Source: Planctomycetia bacterium
GTDB lineage: Bacteria; Planctomycetota; UBA8108; SXIK01
DNA length: 64,000 bases
Direction of reading: 5' to 3'
NCBI GenBank assembly: GCA_005772855.1
Contig: SXIK01000219.1
Location: forward strand, 1 to 64,000
Shown: piece by piece, positions 37,215 through 47,700 of the stretch
Layout: every line of letters begins with the position of its first letter
How positions within the stretch are numbered: the first letter of the stretch is position 1
Program-made: the position numbers and the translations under genes
The notes under the pieces: model-generated
What the model saw: the letters and a program-made list of their open reading frames with translations, nothing else
Databases searched by the model: none
Told to the model about the DNA's origin: nothing

Positions 37215-37234
37215 ATGGAGGCTTGCAACGTGCC

Positions 37235-39946
37235 TCAAGCCCGGGCCACGCGCATCCGCCCGTCAACCACGATCGCACCTTCACCGGGTGCGAGTACCTT
37301 CACCGGGTTCAGGTCCAGTTCAAGAATCTCGGGTGCAATGTCAATCAGCGCTGAAACTCGCTGGATGAGTCCCACGAGTGCCTGGCGGTCGCCGGGCGGA
37401 GCGCCGCGATAGCCCTTCAGTAGCTTCTCGGAGCGCAACTTTTCCAGCATCTCCTCGGCATCGACGTCGCTTACCGGGGGCAGACGGAACGCGACATCCT
37501 TCAGAAGCTCGACGAGCACCCCGCCCATTCCGCACACGACGAGGGGGCCGAATGTCGGGTCCGACGTCACCCCAACGAGCGCCTCGATTCCGCCACGCAC
37601 TTCGCGCTGCAAGTAGACGCCTTCCAGCTCAAGGCCCGCCTTGCGCATGCGGTCCCTGAGGGTTGACAGCGCCGCAATTACTTGGTCGGGGGACTGGAGC
37701 CCCAGGAGCACGCCGCCGGAGTCGCTCTTGTGAAGAAGGCCGGGAGCGATGGCCTTGGCGACCAGCGGGAAGCCGAGCCGTTCCGTGGCCTCCGCGACGC
37801 CAATCGACGTTGCCGGAACGACTGCCTCGCCGCTTGCGAAGTCGATGCCAGCAGCCCGCAGCACGGTGGCAAGGTCGTCGGGCTCGAGCCAGGCCTCACC
37901 CCTGGCGCTCTCGAGGACCCGATCCAGAACGGCCCTGACGGCGGAGACGCGAGCTGGCTCAAGTTTTACCAACGTTCCCTGCGGTTTTTCTCGCCAGCGA
38001 GCGTAGCGGAAGGCTGCTGCAAGGGCCATGGCGGCGTTCTCGGGAAACGTGAAGCTGGGGATCCGGCCCCTGGGGCCCCGGCTCAGAACTTCGGGAGCTC
38101 CCTGCGACGAGAGAAATACGGTCAGCACCGGCTTGTGGGACGGCACCTTACCCGCGGCTCTTGCGATCGCCTCCGCGACCTTGTCGGGATTTGTCGCCAG
38201 AACGGGTATGTAAATCACGATGATGGAGTCCATGCCCGGGTCGTTGCCCATGGCCTCGATCGTGCGCTCGTAGTGCTCGGGCGGTGCCGAGGCGATCATG
38301 TCGACGGGGTTTCCCAGGCCAGCCGTCGCTGGCAGGAATGCCTTGAGCCGCAGGGTCGTGTCCGGGCCGAGGACTGGTACTGTGAGGCCCTGCGCCTCGC
38401 AGGCATCGGCGAGGAGGATGCCCGGGCCCCCGGCGTTGGTGACTACTCCAACTCGATTTCCGGCGGGCACCGGCTGCGTGGCGAGTAGTGCCGCCACGTC
38501 AAAGAGCTCCTCCAGTGTGCGTGTGCGGATGACGCCCGCGTCCTCGAAGAGCGCATCAACGGCAACATCGAGGCTACCAAGTGACGCGGAGTGGCTTGAA
38601 GCGGCCCGTGTTCCTGCGGCGGATCGTCCTGACTTGACCGCGACAATGGGCTTCTTTCTCGCGACTTCGGGCGCGACTCGCGCGAACTTGCGGGGGTTTC
38701 CGAAGCTCTCGAGGTACAGCACGATGACCTGCGTGCGGGGGTCCTCGGCCCAATAGGCGAGCAGGTCGTTGCCGGAGACGTCGGCCTTGTTGCCAACCGA
38801 GACGAAGGACGAGATCCCGCAATTGAGTTTCTCAAAATAGTCGAGGATGGCGATGCCAAGAGCTCCGCTTTGCGAGGACATCGCGATATTGCCCGCCGGG
38901 GGCTGGCCCGGGGCGAAGGTGGCGTTCAGAGACACCTCGGGGGCTGTGTTCAAGATTCCCATGCAGTTGGGACCGACCATGCGCATGCCGGCGCCTCGCA
39001 CGAGCGAGACGAGCCGCTCCTGCGATGTCAGCCCGTCACCCCTGGTCTCTGCGAAGCCTGCCGAGATCACGACGACCCCCCGCACGTGGGCCCTGGCACA
39101 GTCGATGATGACCTCCTCGACGGCGGGTGCAGGGACGGCAATGACCACGAGGTCGACGCTCGACCCGATGGCGCTCACGCAGGGGTAGCAGGTCAAGCCG
39201 CTGATCTGGCTCGCCTTCGGGTTGACAGGATAGATGGGGCCCTTGAAACCGTCACGCTTGAGGTTTTCGACGATGGTCGCACCGATGGTTCCGGGTATGC
39301 GGGAAGCGCCCACGACCGCGACACTCCTCGGCTCAAGGATAGACCGCACGCTCATGGCGGCCGCATGACGCTCTCGCTGGTGTGATGCTTCCTCCTGACC
39401 CCCTGTCTCGGCCGTGGGGAATGAGACGTGAAAGACGCCGCCCTCAAACGACTTTTTCACCAGGAATCCGCTCGTTGCGAACATGCTAATCATGCGATTG
39501 TTCTCCCCGAGCACTTCGGCCTCGAACTCACGGATACCGTTCTTGCGAGCGATGGGAGCCAGACGCTCGAGTAGAAGAGTGCCAATACCACGCCCCTGGT
39601 GCTTGTCGTCCACCGCAAAGGCGATCTCCGCTCTCTGGAGCGGGGCTCCAGGCTCGCCGATTGCAGAGTAGCGACCCACGCCGACGATCTGCTCTTCGCC
39701 ATCATCCCGGAGCGTGCCGACAATCGCGGCGTCGCGGACAAAGTCCAGCGTCGTGAACTTCTCGAGCTCCAGCTCCGTGAGCTTGCGCTTTGAACGGAAG
39801 AACCGGAAATAGGCGGACTCCGGGCTCATGCGGGCGAAAAGGTCGGCCAGACGCGGCTTGTCATCAGGCCGAAGGGCCCGAAGGTGGATCGATCCCCCAT
39901 CTCGGAGCACAGCGTTGGATTCAAGGAATGGGGTGTCTGCTTTCAT
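37235..39946 (-). CDS. GNAT acetyltransferase fused to an ADP-forming acyl-CoA synthetase
   Basis: A 903-residue cytoplasmic protein. About residues 1-175 form a GNAT domain (RFFRSKRKLTELEL, DDKHQGRGIGTLLLERL with the acetyl-CoA loop). About 195-330 is a CoA-binding domain (VAVVGASRIPGTIG). About 335-640 are the succinyl-CoA-ligase-like domains, and 670-895 an ATP-grasp domain (GFPLVAKAIAPGLLHKSDSGGV). The histidine phosphorylated in active ADP-forming synthetases is present in SSHSASLGS; in lysine-acetylating Pat proteins this residue is reported to be lost. So both activities may be live here. Pat-type proteins have the GNAT domain at the C-terminus; here it is N-terminal. It overlaps the end of nfo by ATGA, with GGAG before the ATG. 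Confidence 0.9.
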   Translation of the reverse strand: MKADTPFLESNAVLRDGGSIHLRALRPDDKPRLADLFARMSPESAYFRFFRSKRKLTELELEKFTTLDFVRDAAIVGTLRDDGEEQIVGVGRYSAIGEPGAPLQRAEIAFAVDDKHQGRGIGTLLLERLAPIARKNGIREFEAEVLGENNRMISMFATSGFLVKKSFEGGVFHVSFPTAETGGQEEASHQRERHAAAMSVRSILEPRSVAVVGASRIPGTIGATIVENLKRDGFKGPIYPVNPKASQISGLTCYPCVSAIGSSVDLVVIAVPAPAVEEVIIDCARAHVRGVVVISAGFAETRGDGLTSQERLVSLVRGAGMRMVGPNCMGILNTAPEVSLNATFAPGQPPAGNIAMSSQSGALGIAILDYFEKLNCGISSFVSVGNKADVSGNDLLAYWAEDPRTQVIVLYLESFGNPRKFARVAPEVARKKPIVAVKSGRSAAGTRAASSHSASLGSLDVAVDALFEDAGVIRTRTLEELFDVAALLATQPVPAGNRVGVVTNAGGPGILLADACEAQGLTVPVLGPDTTLRLKAFLPATAGLGNPVDMIASAPPEHYERTIEAMGNDPGMDSIIVIYIPVLATNPDKVAEAIARAAGKVPSHKPVLTVFLSSQGAPEVLSRGPRGRIPSFTFPENAAMALAAAFRYARWREKPQGTLVKLEPARVSAVRAVLDRVLESARGEAWLEPDDLATVLRAAGIDFASGEAVVPATSIGVAEATERLGFPLVAKAIAPGLLHKSDSGGVLLGLQSPDQVIAALSTLRDRMRKAGLELEGVYLQREVRGGIEALVGVTSDPTFGPLVVCGMGGVLVELLKDVAFRLPPVSDVDAEEMLEKLRSEKLLKGYRGAPPGDRQALVGLIQRVSALIDIAPEILELDLNPVKVLAPGEGAIVVDGRMRVARA

Positions 39947-40809
39947 GTGATGCTCCTGGTTTTTCGCGGTCGCTTCACAAGGGCGCGGAGTGCTGCCAGA
40001 TTTTTTCGTATCCTGCCGTTTTCGGGCGGCAGCTCGAAAATGAAGGGTGCATGGGCGAAGCGCGCGTCGTTCAGGATTCGACGCAGTCCCTCCGCGCCCA
40101 GGTAGCCCTCTCCGATGTGCTCGTGGCGATCGACTCGCGTGCCCAGCTCTTTCTTGGAGTCGTTGATGTGTATGCAGAGCACCCGGGAGCTGCCGACGTG
40201 CTCTTCCAGCTCGGTCATGGATCTGTGGTAGCCTTCGTCGGTCCGAAGCTCGTAACCGGCAGCGAAGATGTGGCAGGTGTCCACGCAGACGCCTGGCCGC
40301 TCCGGGTCCCTCAGTCGATCGATCAGGTTTCCGATCGACGCGAAGCTCACGCAGATCGACGATCCCTGTCCGGCCGATGTCTCGAGCAGGATGCGTGTTC
40401 GGAAGCCTCTTGTCGCCCGGTGGACCCTGTCGAGTGCAGTTGCCGCGCGTCTTAGCCCTTCCTCTTCGCTGGTGCCTCCGTGCGAGCCGGGGTGCAGCAC
40501 GAGGCTGGAGATGCCGAGCGCTTCGCAGCGTTCCACCTCGATGCGCAGCGCCTCCGTCGACTTGTCACGAAGCTCCTTTACCGGGGATGCGAGGTTGATC
40601 AGGTAGGCTGCATGAGCCACGACGGGTTTATGGCCCGTGGCCCTGGCGCGGTCGTGAAAGGCCTGGAGCTGCTCGTCCGTGAGCGGCTTTGCTGCCCAGG
40701 CGCCCTTGTTCTTCGTGAAGATCTGGAGTGCGTCGCAGCCTTCCTCCACGGCGCGGTCCAGCGCCGTGTGGAGGCCGCCCTCGGTGGAGATGTGCGCGCC
40801 AATCAACAT
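39943..40809 (-). CDS. nfo: Endonuclease IV (AP endonuclease)
   Basis: A 288-residue TIM-barrel apurinic/apyrimidinic endonuclease, close to the length of E. coli Nfo. It cuts 5' to abasic sites in base-excision repair using three zinc ions. Metal ligands are visible in order: HAAYLINLASP, LVLHPGSHGG, ILLETSAGQG, VCVDTCHIFAAGY, CIHINDSK, DRHEHIGEGYLG, FELPPENG. I used the ATG at 40809 (MLIGAHIS); the ORF-track form adds 84 residues antisense to the neighbouring gene. Its start codon overlaps the divergent rhodanese/methyltransferase ATG in a CATG, so there is no conventional intergenic promoter. It is co-transcribed with the GNAT/synthetase gene. Confidence 0.95.
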   Translation of the reverse strand: MLIGAHISTEGGLHTALDRAVEEGCDALQIFTKNKGAWAAKPLTDEQLQAFHDRARATGHKPVVAHAAYLINLASPVKELRDKSTEALRIEVERCEALGISSLVLHPGSHGGTSEEEGLRRAATALDRVHRATRGFRTRILLETSAGQGSSICVSFASIGNLIDRLRDPERPGVCVDTCHIFAAGYELRTDEGYHRSMTELEEHVGSSRVLCIHINDSKKELGTRVDRHEHIGEGYLGAEGLRRILNDARFAHAPFIFELPPENGRIRKNLAALRALVKRPRKTRSIT

Positions 40810-41701
40810 GGCGAGCATGCTATCATGCCGCCGATTGTCAAACGACCCGCAGTCCGACCCCACCGATATTGATTCTGCCCAGGCCGAGTGGCTCGTCCAC
40901 CGGGGCGAGGTCCGATGCCTTGACGTGCGTACGCCGGATGAGTTCGTTGGCCTTGGCCACATCCCGGGCGCCATGCTCTTGCCCGTCGACTGGATCCCCA
41001 CCGCTCTCGGCACACTCTCGAGGGAAGGCAAGCCGATCCTGGTCGTCTGCGAGCACGGCATCCGGAGCGCCTTTGCTGCACGATACCTGGCTCGAGCCGG
41101 CTTCGAGGGAGTCCTGAACCTTCGTGGAGGGATGTCGGAGTGGAGCGGCCCTCGTGATCACGCGCCGGCAAACCCGTTCTCGAGTACAGGACCCTGCTCG
41201 TGGCTTGTCGAGAACGCCGATCTTCTCCCGCGGAGCGGTCGGGCGCTCGACCTTGCGTGCGGAGGGGGGCGTCACGCGTTCCTCCTGGGGGCCGTTGGGC
41301 TCGAGGTTGACGCTTTCGACGTCGACGCGGAGAAGGTGAGTGAAATCGCCGCGATTGCTGCGCAAACTCGGGTACGAGTCCATGCCCGAGTCGTGGACCT
41401 CGAGACAGGCGTCGCCGATCTTGGCGACACTCTGTACGACATCATCCTCGTCATCCACTATCTCCACCGCCCGCTCTTCCCGGTGATTTTGAAGGCGCTC
41501 AAGCCCGGCGGCATTCTCCTTTACGAGACCTTCACTCTCGATCAGGCAAGGCGTGGCAAGCCCACGAACCCGACGTTTCTCCTCACGCCTGGTGAGCTGC
41601 CGCGGCTGGTGGAGCCCCTCGAGGTGATTCGGCAGCGTGAAGGTGACTTTGACGGCCGTTGCGTCTCGGCCGTGGCAGCCAGAAGACAGCTCGAGCACTG
41701 A
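40808..41701 (+). CDS. Rhodanese-methyltransferase fusion
   Basis: A protein of about 297 residues. Residues about 15-115 form a rhodanese domain with the active-site loop VVCEHGIRSAFAARYL, the cysteine being the sulfur carrier. Residues about 130-295 form a class I methyltransferase of the TehB/TellM-like type (RALDLACGGGRHAFLLGAVG, DIILVIHYLHRPLFP). Such fusions are suggestive of thiol or chalcogen methylation, for example of tellurite, selenite or a persulfide, but this is inference. Start: ATG 40808 or 40817; neither has a strong ribosome-binding site. The ORF-track start reaches into nfo and was rejected. The 184-base gap after it contains a GGCGCC...GGCGCC hairpin. Confidence 0.82.
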   Translation: MASMLSCRRLSNDPQSDPTDIDSAQAEWLVHRGEVRCLDVRTPDEFVGLGHIPGAMLLPVDWIPTALGTLSREGKPILVVCEHGIRSAFAARYLARAGFEGVLNLRGGMSEWSGPRDHAPANPFSSTGPCSWLVENADLLPRSGRALDLACGGGRHAFLLGAVGLEVDAFDVDAEKVSEIAAIAAQTRVRVHARVVDLETGVADLGDTLYDIILVIHYLHRPLFPVILKALKPGGILLYETFTLDQARRGKPTNPTFLLTPGELPRLVEPLEVIRQREGDFDGRCVSAVAARRQLEH

Positions 41702-41885
41702 GAGCGTGAGCCACCACTGGGCCCCGCCGCACGGTCCTCCGACGGAGGCGAGTGCCGCGCCGGAGACGCGTGGCGCCCCCCAGGCGCCAGGGAGGGCGCG
41801 TGTCGCCGCTCGCACCGAGAGGCCATCTGAAACACGCTTTCAAGTGCGTCTCGATTACAATCGTTGTCGAGGTTGATTGCAATCC

Positions 41886-44591
41886 ATGCAGCCAGCGAGC
41901 AACCCCATGCCTTCGACGCCAGCGGAGAACCGTGTTCGGGATCTGCTCGAACAGGCCGAGGTGCTATACAAGGGAGATCGCCATGCAGAGGCGGAGCCGC
42001 TCTTGCGTGAAGCCCTTCAGCTCGCAGAGCCGCAGTTGCCTCAGAAGCAAACGCAAGTGGCACTGGTGTGCGACCGCCTGGGCTACAATTGCCTTCGACG
42101 GGACAACCTCGGCGAGGCAGAGTCTCTGTTTCGAAGAGCCCTTGCGCTGCGTCGTGACGCCGTGGGTGTAGGGGACGTCGAGACGGCGGCAAGTTTCAAC
42201 AACCTGGGGCTGTTGCTCAGGGTCCAGGGCCGGCTGGCCGAGGCGGAGGTGCTTCTCCGGAGGGCACAGGAGGTATTCGAACGGCTGCTCGGCAGGGAGC
42301 ATGAAAAGTCGATTCGCGCTCTTACGAACTTGTCGCTCCTGGCTCTGGATCAATGCCGTCCGCAAGATGCTGAAAGATGCCTCCGGGCCGTCCTGGATTG
42401 CCGAATTCAGCCTGGAAAGTACCGCGACATGGAGAGAAGTCGATGCCTTTACCGCCTGGCGAACATACTCTGCGCAGAGGAGAGGTTCTCGGAGGCAGAG
42501 CCTCTTTATCGAGAAGCGGTCACTTGCCTGGGCGGGGTCTCCGGGGAATCCAGCTACGAGGCTGCGAGCGTGAGGTTGTCGCTGTCACGCTGCTTGCGGG
42601 CTCGCGGACAGTTGAGCGACGCTCATGAATGCTTGATCGAGGGCCTTCAGATGATCTCGGGCACCTTCGGAGATCAGCACCTCCACTCCGCGGCGGGCTT
42701 TGTCGAGCTGGGAGTGATTCTCGAAGCCCAGGGAAAGCTCGGCGAGGCAGAGTCCTACCTTCGCAAGGCGCTCGATATTCGGTTGCACACGCTCGGCGCT
42801 TCGGCCGTGGAGACAGTGGAAGCGCAACATGTCCTCGGAGCGATGCTGCTGGCGCAAGGAAGGCTCATGGAGGCCGAGGAGCTGCTGCACGCTGCAGCCG
42901 AGGGCTTCGAGACCTCCAGACTTTACGTGAGCTACGAAGGTCTCGAGCGGGCGGCGGTTGGCTTTGCGCGATCGCCCCTGTCGAGGTGGGCCGTCTGTCT
43001 TGCCAGGTGCGGAAGGGTTGGCGAGGCCTGGGCAGCGCTGGAGCGTGGTCTCGCGCGAGGGCTTCTGGACGAGGTCGCCGCACGCCGAGACCGCCGGCTC
43101 GACTCCGAGGAGGCAGCGCAGCTCCAGCTCCTGCGCACGGAGCTCGTGCGGCACGCGGCGTCAACGTCTCAAGACCTTCGCGAGGCCGAAGTCGCAAGAA
43201 CGCGGCTTCTCGAGTTTGAAGAGAAGCTGTCAGGGAGGTACGGCACGGCTGCGGGTGAAGTTCACTCCGTGGACCGGATCCAGTCGCGGCTCCGGGTCGG
43301 CACCGCCCTGGTGGTTTGGTTGGATCTGCCTCACAGGCCTCTGTCCCGGCATCCCATCGGAGAATCGTGGGCTTTTGTCCTGCCGGCGAGGGGAGAACCT
43401 CTTTGCGTGGCGATTCAAGGAGGAGGCCAGGAGGGCGCATGGAGACCAGAAGACCACAACTTGGCGGATCGAGTCCGTCATCTGCTTGCGCGCCCGCCGT
43501 ACGGACAGAGCGCAGGGGAGCTTGACCGTCTCCTCCATGAGCTGCGCGAGCAGAGGCTCAGCCCTCTGGAGCGTCTGCTCGAAAAGCAGGAGGCATTTCA
43601 CCCTGTTCGAAAGCTCATCGTCGTTCCCATCGACGCCATGGCGGGGATTCCGCTGGAGGCGTTGTCGGAAAAATACGAGGTAACCTACGCGCCCTCGGGC
43701 ACCTTGCTCGGCGCCCTTACGAAATCAGGAGTGAGCCCTCGCGCGAGCCCCGGGCCCGAGGTCCTCGTCGTGGGAGATCCTGCCACGGGACCCGGGGGCA
43801 CCTTCTCCTCCGGCCTGGGCCCACTTCCGGGAGCAAGGGCCGAGGCGGAGGCGATCGACTGCATCGCCCGCAGCCTGGATTCGCCCTCCAAGGGACGCTG
43901 CGACAAGCTGATCGGTTCGGACGCCAGCGAAGCCTCTCTGGACCGGCTCGCGCAGAGTGGTCGGCTCGCGACCTATCGCTACCTTCACTTCGCGGTCCAT
44001 GCGCTCGTCGACGACGCCGCTCCGCTCCGCTCCGAGCTCCTGCTGGCGCAGGATCAGCTCCTCGATCCAACGGAGCAAGCGATCTCCGGCCGCCCTATTT
44101 GCCGTGGGAGTCTGACGGCGGGAAAAGTGCTGCGCACGTGGAGCCTCAACGCGGAGCTGGTCGTCCTGAGTGGTTGCCAGACGGCGCTGGGAAAGGGGCT
44201 TGGCGGAGAAGGCACGATCGGCTTCGTGCAAACATTCCTCATAGCTGGAGTGCGCAGTGTCCTCGTGAGCCTCTGGAAGGTTGACGACGTTGCCACGTCG
44301 CTGCTCATGTCGAGGTTCTACGAGGGAATCCTGGTGCGCCGCCTCGCGAAGTCCGAAGCCCTGCGGGAAGCGAAGCGGTGGCTGCGAAACATGACTCGCC
44401 AGGAGGCGGCTCGTCACATCGGCGAGTTGGGCTTGCTCGGGGTATCTCGAGGTGCTTGTGACGAATCGGCGGTCTCGAGTGACTCGGCCGACCTGACCGG
44501 AGGTGTCAGTCGCGAAGACCTGCCCTTCGATCACCCGTTTTACTGGGCCGCCTTTGTGCTCTTCGGCCCGGGTGATCGGCTCGGCCCCTGA
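41886..44591 (+). CDS. TPR-CHAT protein (caspase-fold peptidase-like)
   Basis: A 901-residue cytoplasmic protein. About 15-370 are tetratricopeptide repeats of the kinesin-light-chain type (AEPLLREALQLAE, AEVLLRRAQEVFE, AESYLRKALDIRL). A helical linker follows. About 560-900 form a CHAT domain, a caspase-like fold, with the presumed catalytic histidine in YRYLHFAVHALVDD and cysteine in VVLSGCQTALGKG, both present. The C-terminal DHPFYWAAFVLFGPG is the standard end of CHAT domains. CHAT proteases in other bacteria cleave specific partners in defence or signalling. It converges on an operon that encodes a sigma factor and a DUF4384-like protein. Start ATG 41886, with GAGG 13 bases upstream. Confidence 0.9.
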   Translation: MQPASNPMPSTPAENRVRDLLEQAEVLYKGDRHAEAEPLLREALQLAEPQLPQKQTQVALVCDRLGYNCLRRDNLGEAESLFRRALALRRDAVGVGDVETAASFNNLGLLLRVQGRLAEAEVLLRRAQEVFERLLGREHEKSIRALTNLSLLALDQCRPQDAERCLRAVLDCRIQPGKYRDMERSRCLYRLANILCAEERFSEAEPLYREAVTCLGGVSGESSYEAASVRLSLSRCLRARGQLSDAHECLIEGLQMISGTFGDQHLHSAAGFVELGVILEAQGKLGEAESYLRKALDIRLHTLGASAVETVEAQHVLGAMLLAQGRLMEAEELLHAAAEGFETSRLYVSYEGLERAAVGFARSPLSRWAVCLARCGRVGEAWAALERGLARGLLDEVAARRDRRLDSEEAAQLQLLRTELVRHAASTSQDLREAEVARTRLLEFEEKLSGRYGTAAGEVHSVDRIQSRLRVGTALVVWLDLPHRPLSRHPIGESWAFVLPARGEPLCVAIQGGGQEGAWRPEDHNLADRVRHLLARPPYGQSAGELDRLLHELREQRLSPLERLLEKQEAFHPVRKLIVVPIDAMAGIPLEALSEKYEVTYAPSGTLLGALTKSGVSPRASPGPEVLVVGDPATGPGGTFSSGLGPLPGARAEAEAIDCIARSLDSPSKGRCDKLIGSDASEASLDRLAQSGRLATYRYLHFAVHALVDDAAPLRSELLLAQDQLLDPTEQAISGRPICRGSLTAGKVLRTWSLNAELVVLSGCQTALGKGLGGEGTIGFVQTFLIAGVRSVLVSLWKVDDVATSLLMSRFYEGILVRRLAKSEALREAKRWLRNMTRQEAARHIGELGLLGVSRGACDESAVSSDSADLTGGVSREDLPFDHPFYWAAFVLFGPGDRLGP

Positions 44592-44710
44592 TGGAGCGTC
44601 GGACGGCTCCGGCGCTGTGGTCTCCTGAGCGGCGGGACGATTATCGTGCTCTCGGTGCCGCGGGGCAGGAATCGGTGGCGGAGTATCTCCTCTGGACGGG
44701 CGGGTGGTAC

Positions 44711-47700
44711 TCAGCAGGGATAGGAGTCACAGGGAAACGGACCCTCGACGGGTGGAATCGGGTCGCGGCCGCAGCCCGTCTGCCCCTCGACTGGGCCAGG
44801 GCTTGGGGGGGTCGAATTGCCCAGAAAGAGGTAGTTGAGGATGAAGATTCCGTCTGACACATCCACCTTGTTGTCGTCATTGGCGTCGGCGGCAGCATGG
44901 CAAGGCAAGGCGCGGGTACCGAGGTAAAGCCAGCCGAACACCGTGACTGCGTCACTGAGGTCCGTCTCGCGATCCCCGTTGGCATCGGCCCTGTAAAAAA
45001 GGATGAAGTCCCCGATGTCCGCAATGCCACCCCCGCCGACGTTGAGCTCGTCGATCTCGAGGATCACGGTCTCTTCGCCGGTGCCTCCCGAGAAGCCGAC
45101 GTAGCCTTCGCTGGCATTCTCCTCCACGGGTTCGGTCTCGATGTCGAGAACGGGCGTGCCGCCTGGAGGGCCGATTCCGCCTCCGCCCCCGCCTCCACGG
45201 TTGGGGCGCAGCCAGGCGCGGACGTGCCCGTGGTCATAGAGCACCTGCACGTGAATTCCTTCCGGATCGAACACATCCGGCAGGCGATCGTCGGGCACCC
45301 CGAATTGAAGGTTGCGCTGAAGGCTGTGCACGGTCGCATTCGCATCGACTGCCACGTGATACGGTCCCGTGCCGGTGCCGAGAGGGCCCGCGATCGGATC
45401 CCAGCCGGACACATTGACGCCATCGCCGTCGTTCACGACCTCGCTCGTGTGCCTCAGATCGATCTCCACCGCGATGCTGTTGCGTGAAGCATCGGCCGTG
45501 CGCAGGACACTTTCGTCCCGCGATTGATTGATCTTCGCAAAGCCGAGCCCATCGGCAGCGTCGCCGCGCCGGAAATCGAGGAGGCCCGGATTGTCCTTCT
45601 GCGCCCTGTCGATACCCATCAGGAACAGCGTGAGCCCGTGACCCGGAGCACCGCCCGGCCCATCGCCCGCCTGGTGAGCGTTGTACCTGGCGAAGACGTC
45701 GAACTCGAGCAGGAAAAAACCCCTGAGGTCGAGGGGACGGTTCCAGTAGGCAGCAGTCGCGGCATTTTGGCCGCTGCCTTGAGGGTCGTTGCGAAGGTTC
45801 GTGATGCGCAGCCGGTTCTCAACAACCTTAGGCTTGAACGTAGCGCTTGAGCTGGTGCACGTCCAGCCCACAGGGCAGTCGCCTTCGAGGTCGGCGTCGA
45901 AGTCGAATCTCCCGAGCGGCTTGACGACCTCCCCTTCAACGTACTTGGGCACAATGGGCGAGGGAAAGCCGCGCGAGTAGCGGTCCCAGGAGATCACCTG
46001 CGCCTCGCAGCCGAGCTCAGAGCTTGAGGCGACGCCGACGAGCATCGTCCGGGGTGGTTCGTACCACGCAAACGAGCCCAGCGCACGCCACGAGCCCGGG
46101 CTCCCATCCCGAGAAGCGTAACCGTAAAACGAGTTGCCCCTCCGCACGAGTCGTAGCCATGGCGCGAGGTTTCGAGAGTCGCCCTCCACCTGGACCCTCG
46201 GGTCCACCGAGACGGGGTTGCAGGAAGCCGCAAGCGGTTCGACACCAAAGACGTCCTGCCACCAGATGAAATTGGGTTCCTCGACACCGCCCTGCCCGCC
46301 GGTCTTGTGGCGGAGCCCGATCCTGGGTCCTGGTCTGCCGCAGGTCAAGTCCTTCGCGGCTTGATTGAAGGTGAAAAAGTAAGCTGACTCCGGCGAGCAA
46401 TCCCACCTGGCCATGAGGCCGAACTTCCCCGTCGCAAGGTCGAAATCGGAGAAGCGAGCCTCAACTGTGAAGTCCCCCTCAAGAACCTCGTAAACGAAAT
46501 GAAACTGATCGCCACCGTTTCCAATCGTCGTTCCTCCGCCAAGGGTCGTGTAGACGTCGTCCGTCGGATCCGCAGTTCCGTTCGTGTTCAGGGAGATCGA
46601 TCCGGGCGCGCAGGGGCCGCCCCTGCCGATATTGTGTGAGTTTTGAAAGACGCCGAGGGGGCCTGTCGGCAGATCTTGAAAATAAAGCGCCCGAGGGCCA
46701 TCCGTTTCGGCGGTACCGGCGCGGCCGGTGACCAGCAGGGAAGTGCCCGGGGGACGTTGCACCGAGTAATGAACCCCGTTCCCCAACAGGTTGCCGGGCA
46801 CTTGCCAGGTGATCTTCACGCCCACTGGATCCGTCTCGAACGGCGGCTCGAGACGCTCTCCATCAAGCACGAGCGCTCTGAACCGTACTGTCTGCGTCGC
46901 CACACCACTGGAGTGGTGTTCGCTGTTCGCGAAGCCGACGAGAAGTCTCTGCGGGGCATTCTGGCCCCAGTCCTCGGCGTGGTCCTGAGTCCAGTTCGCG
47001 TCATCCCGCGGATCGAGGCGCCCATCCATCATGGCCTGCGTGTGGGCGTGCCAGCCCTGGATCACCGTGCCGCGTCGGGTGAGTCGGAAGCAGAGGGGGT
47101 GAGGCACGGTGCCCGCGATCGGTGCCTCGAAGAGGCCGCCGCTCTGGCATGCAAGGTGGAAGCGCCTGCCAGCCACCCGGGCGGCGTCCTGGAGGTCGGG
47201 AAGGTGGTCCTGGATCATGGTGAAACGGGAGCAAGTTTCGAGAGTCTCTCTCGCCATGAGGCCGAACTTGCCCCAGCGTCCCTGGCCCGTCGAGTGCTTC
47301 CTCGAGAGGATGCAGACCGAGACATCGAAGTCGCCCTCTATCCGGTTGTACGCGAACTCAAAGCTGTCACCCCCCTCCCAGATATCGCCGCCGGTTGAGC
47401 TCGTCGACTGATACTCCCGGGGGAGAATGGTCTGTGTTGTGCCGCTCTCTTCACCCCGGTCGGCGCCGACAACGCGGTGGTTGGAGAAGTCGATTCCCGG
47501 CGGCATGGGCGGCGGAATGAGCGGAGTCGGGAAAAGCAAGCTCGTTGTGCCGCCACTGGAGATGTCGAAGACGTTGGCGGGGCTCATCGCGGTGGCGCGC
47601 AGCTCCTCGCAGACAAGGTAGGAGGTTCTCGTGTCGAAGCTGGCTCCCGAAAGCGTCACCACGTGGCTCGGGCTCGGGCAGAAGTAGTCGGTGTCGAGGA

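Noticed and set aside
41702-41885. GGCGCC hairpin in the gap before the CHAT gene as another repeat copy or terminator
   Set aside because: It lacks the element ends and the head hairpin, and is not followed by a T tract.
44591-44857. 88-codon ORF directly after the TPR-CHAT gene (ATGA overlap)
   Set aside because: Start overlap is suggestive, but half of it is antisense to the supported lectin/dockerin gene and it has no domain or conservation signal visible. It could be a real small gene; left out.
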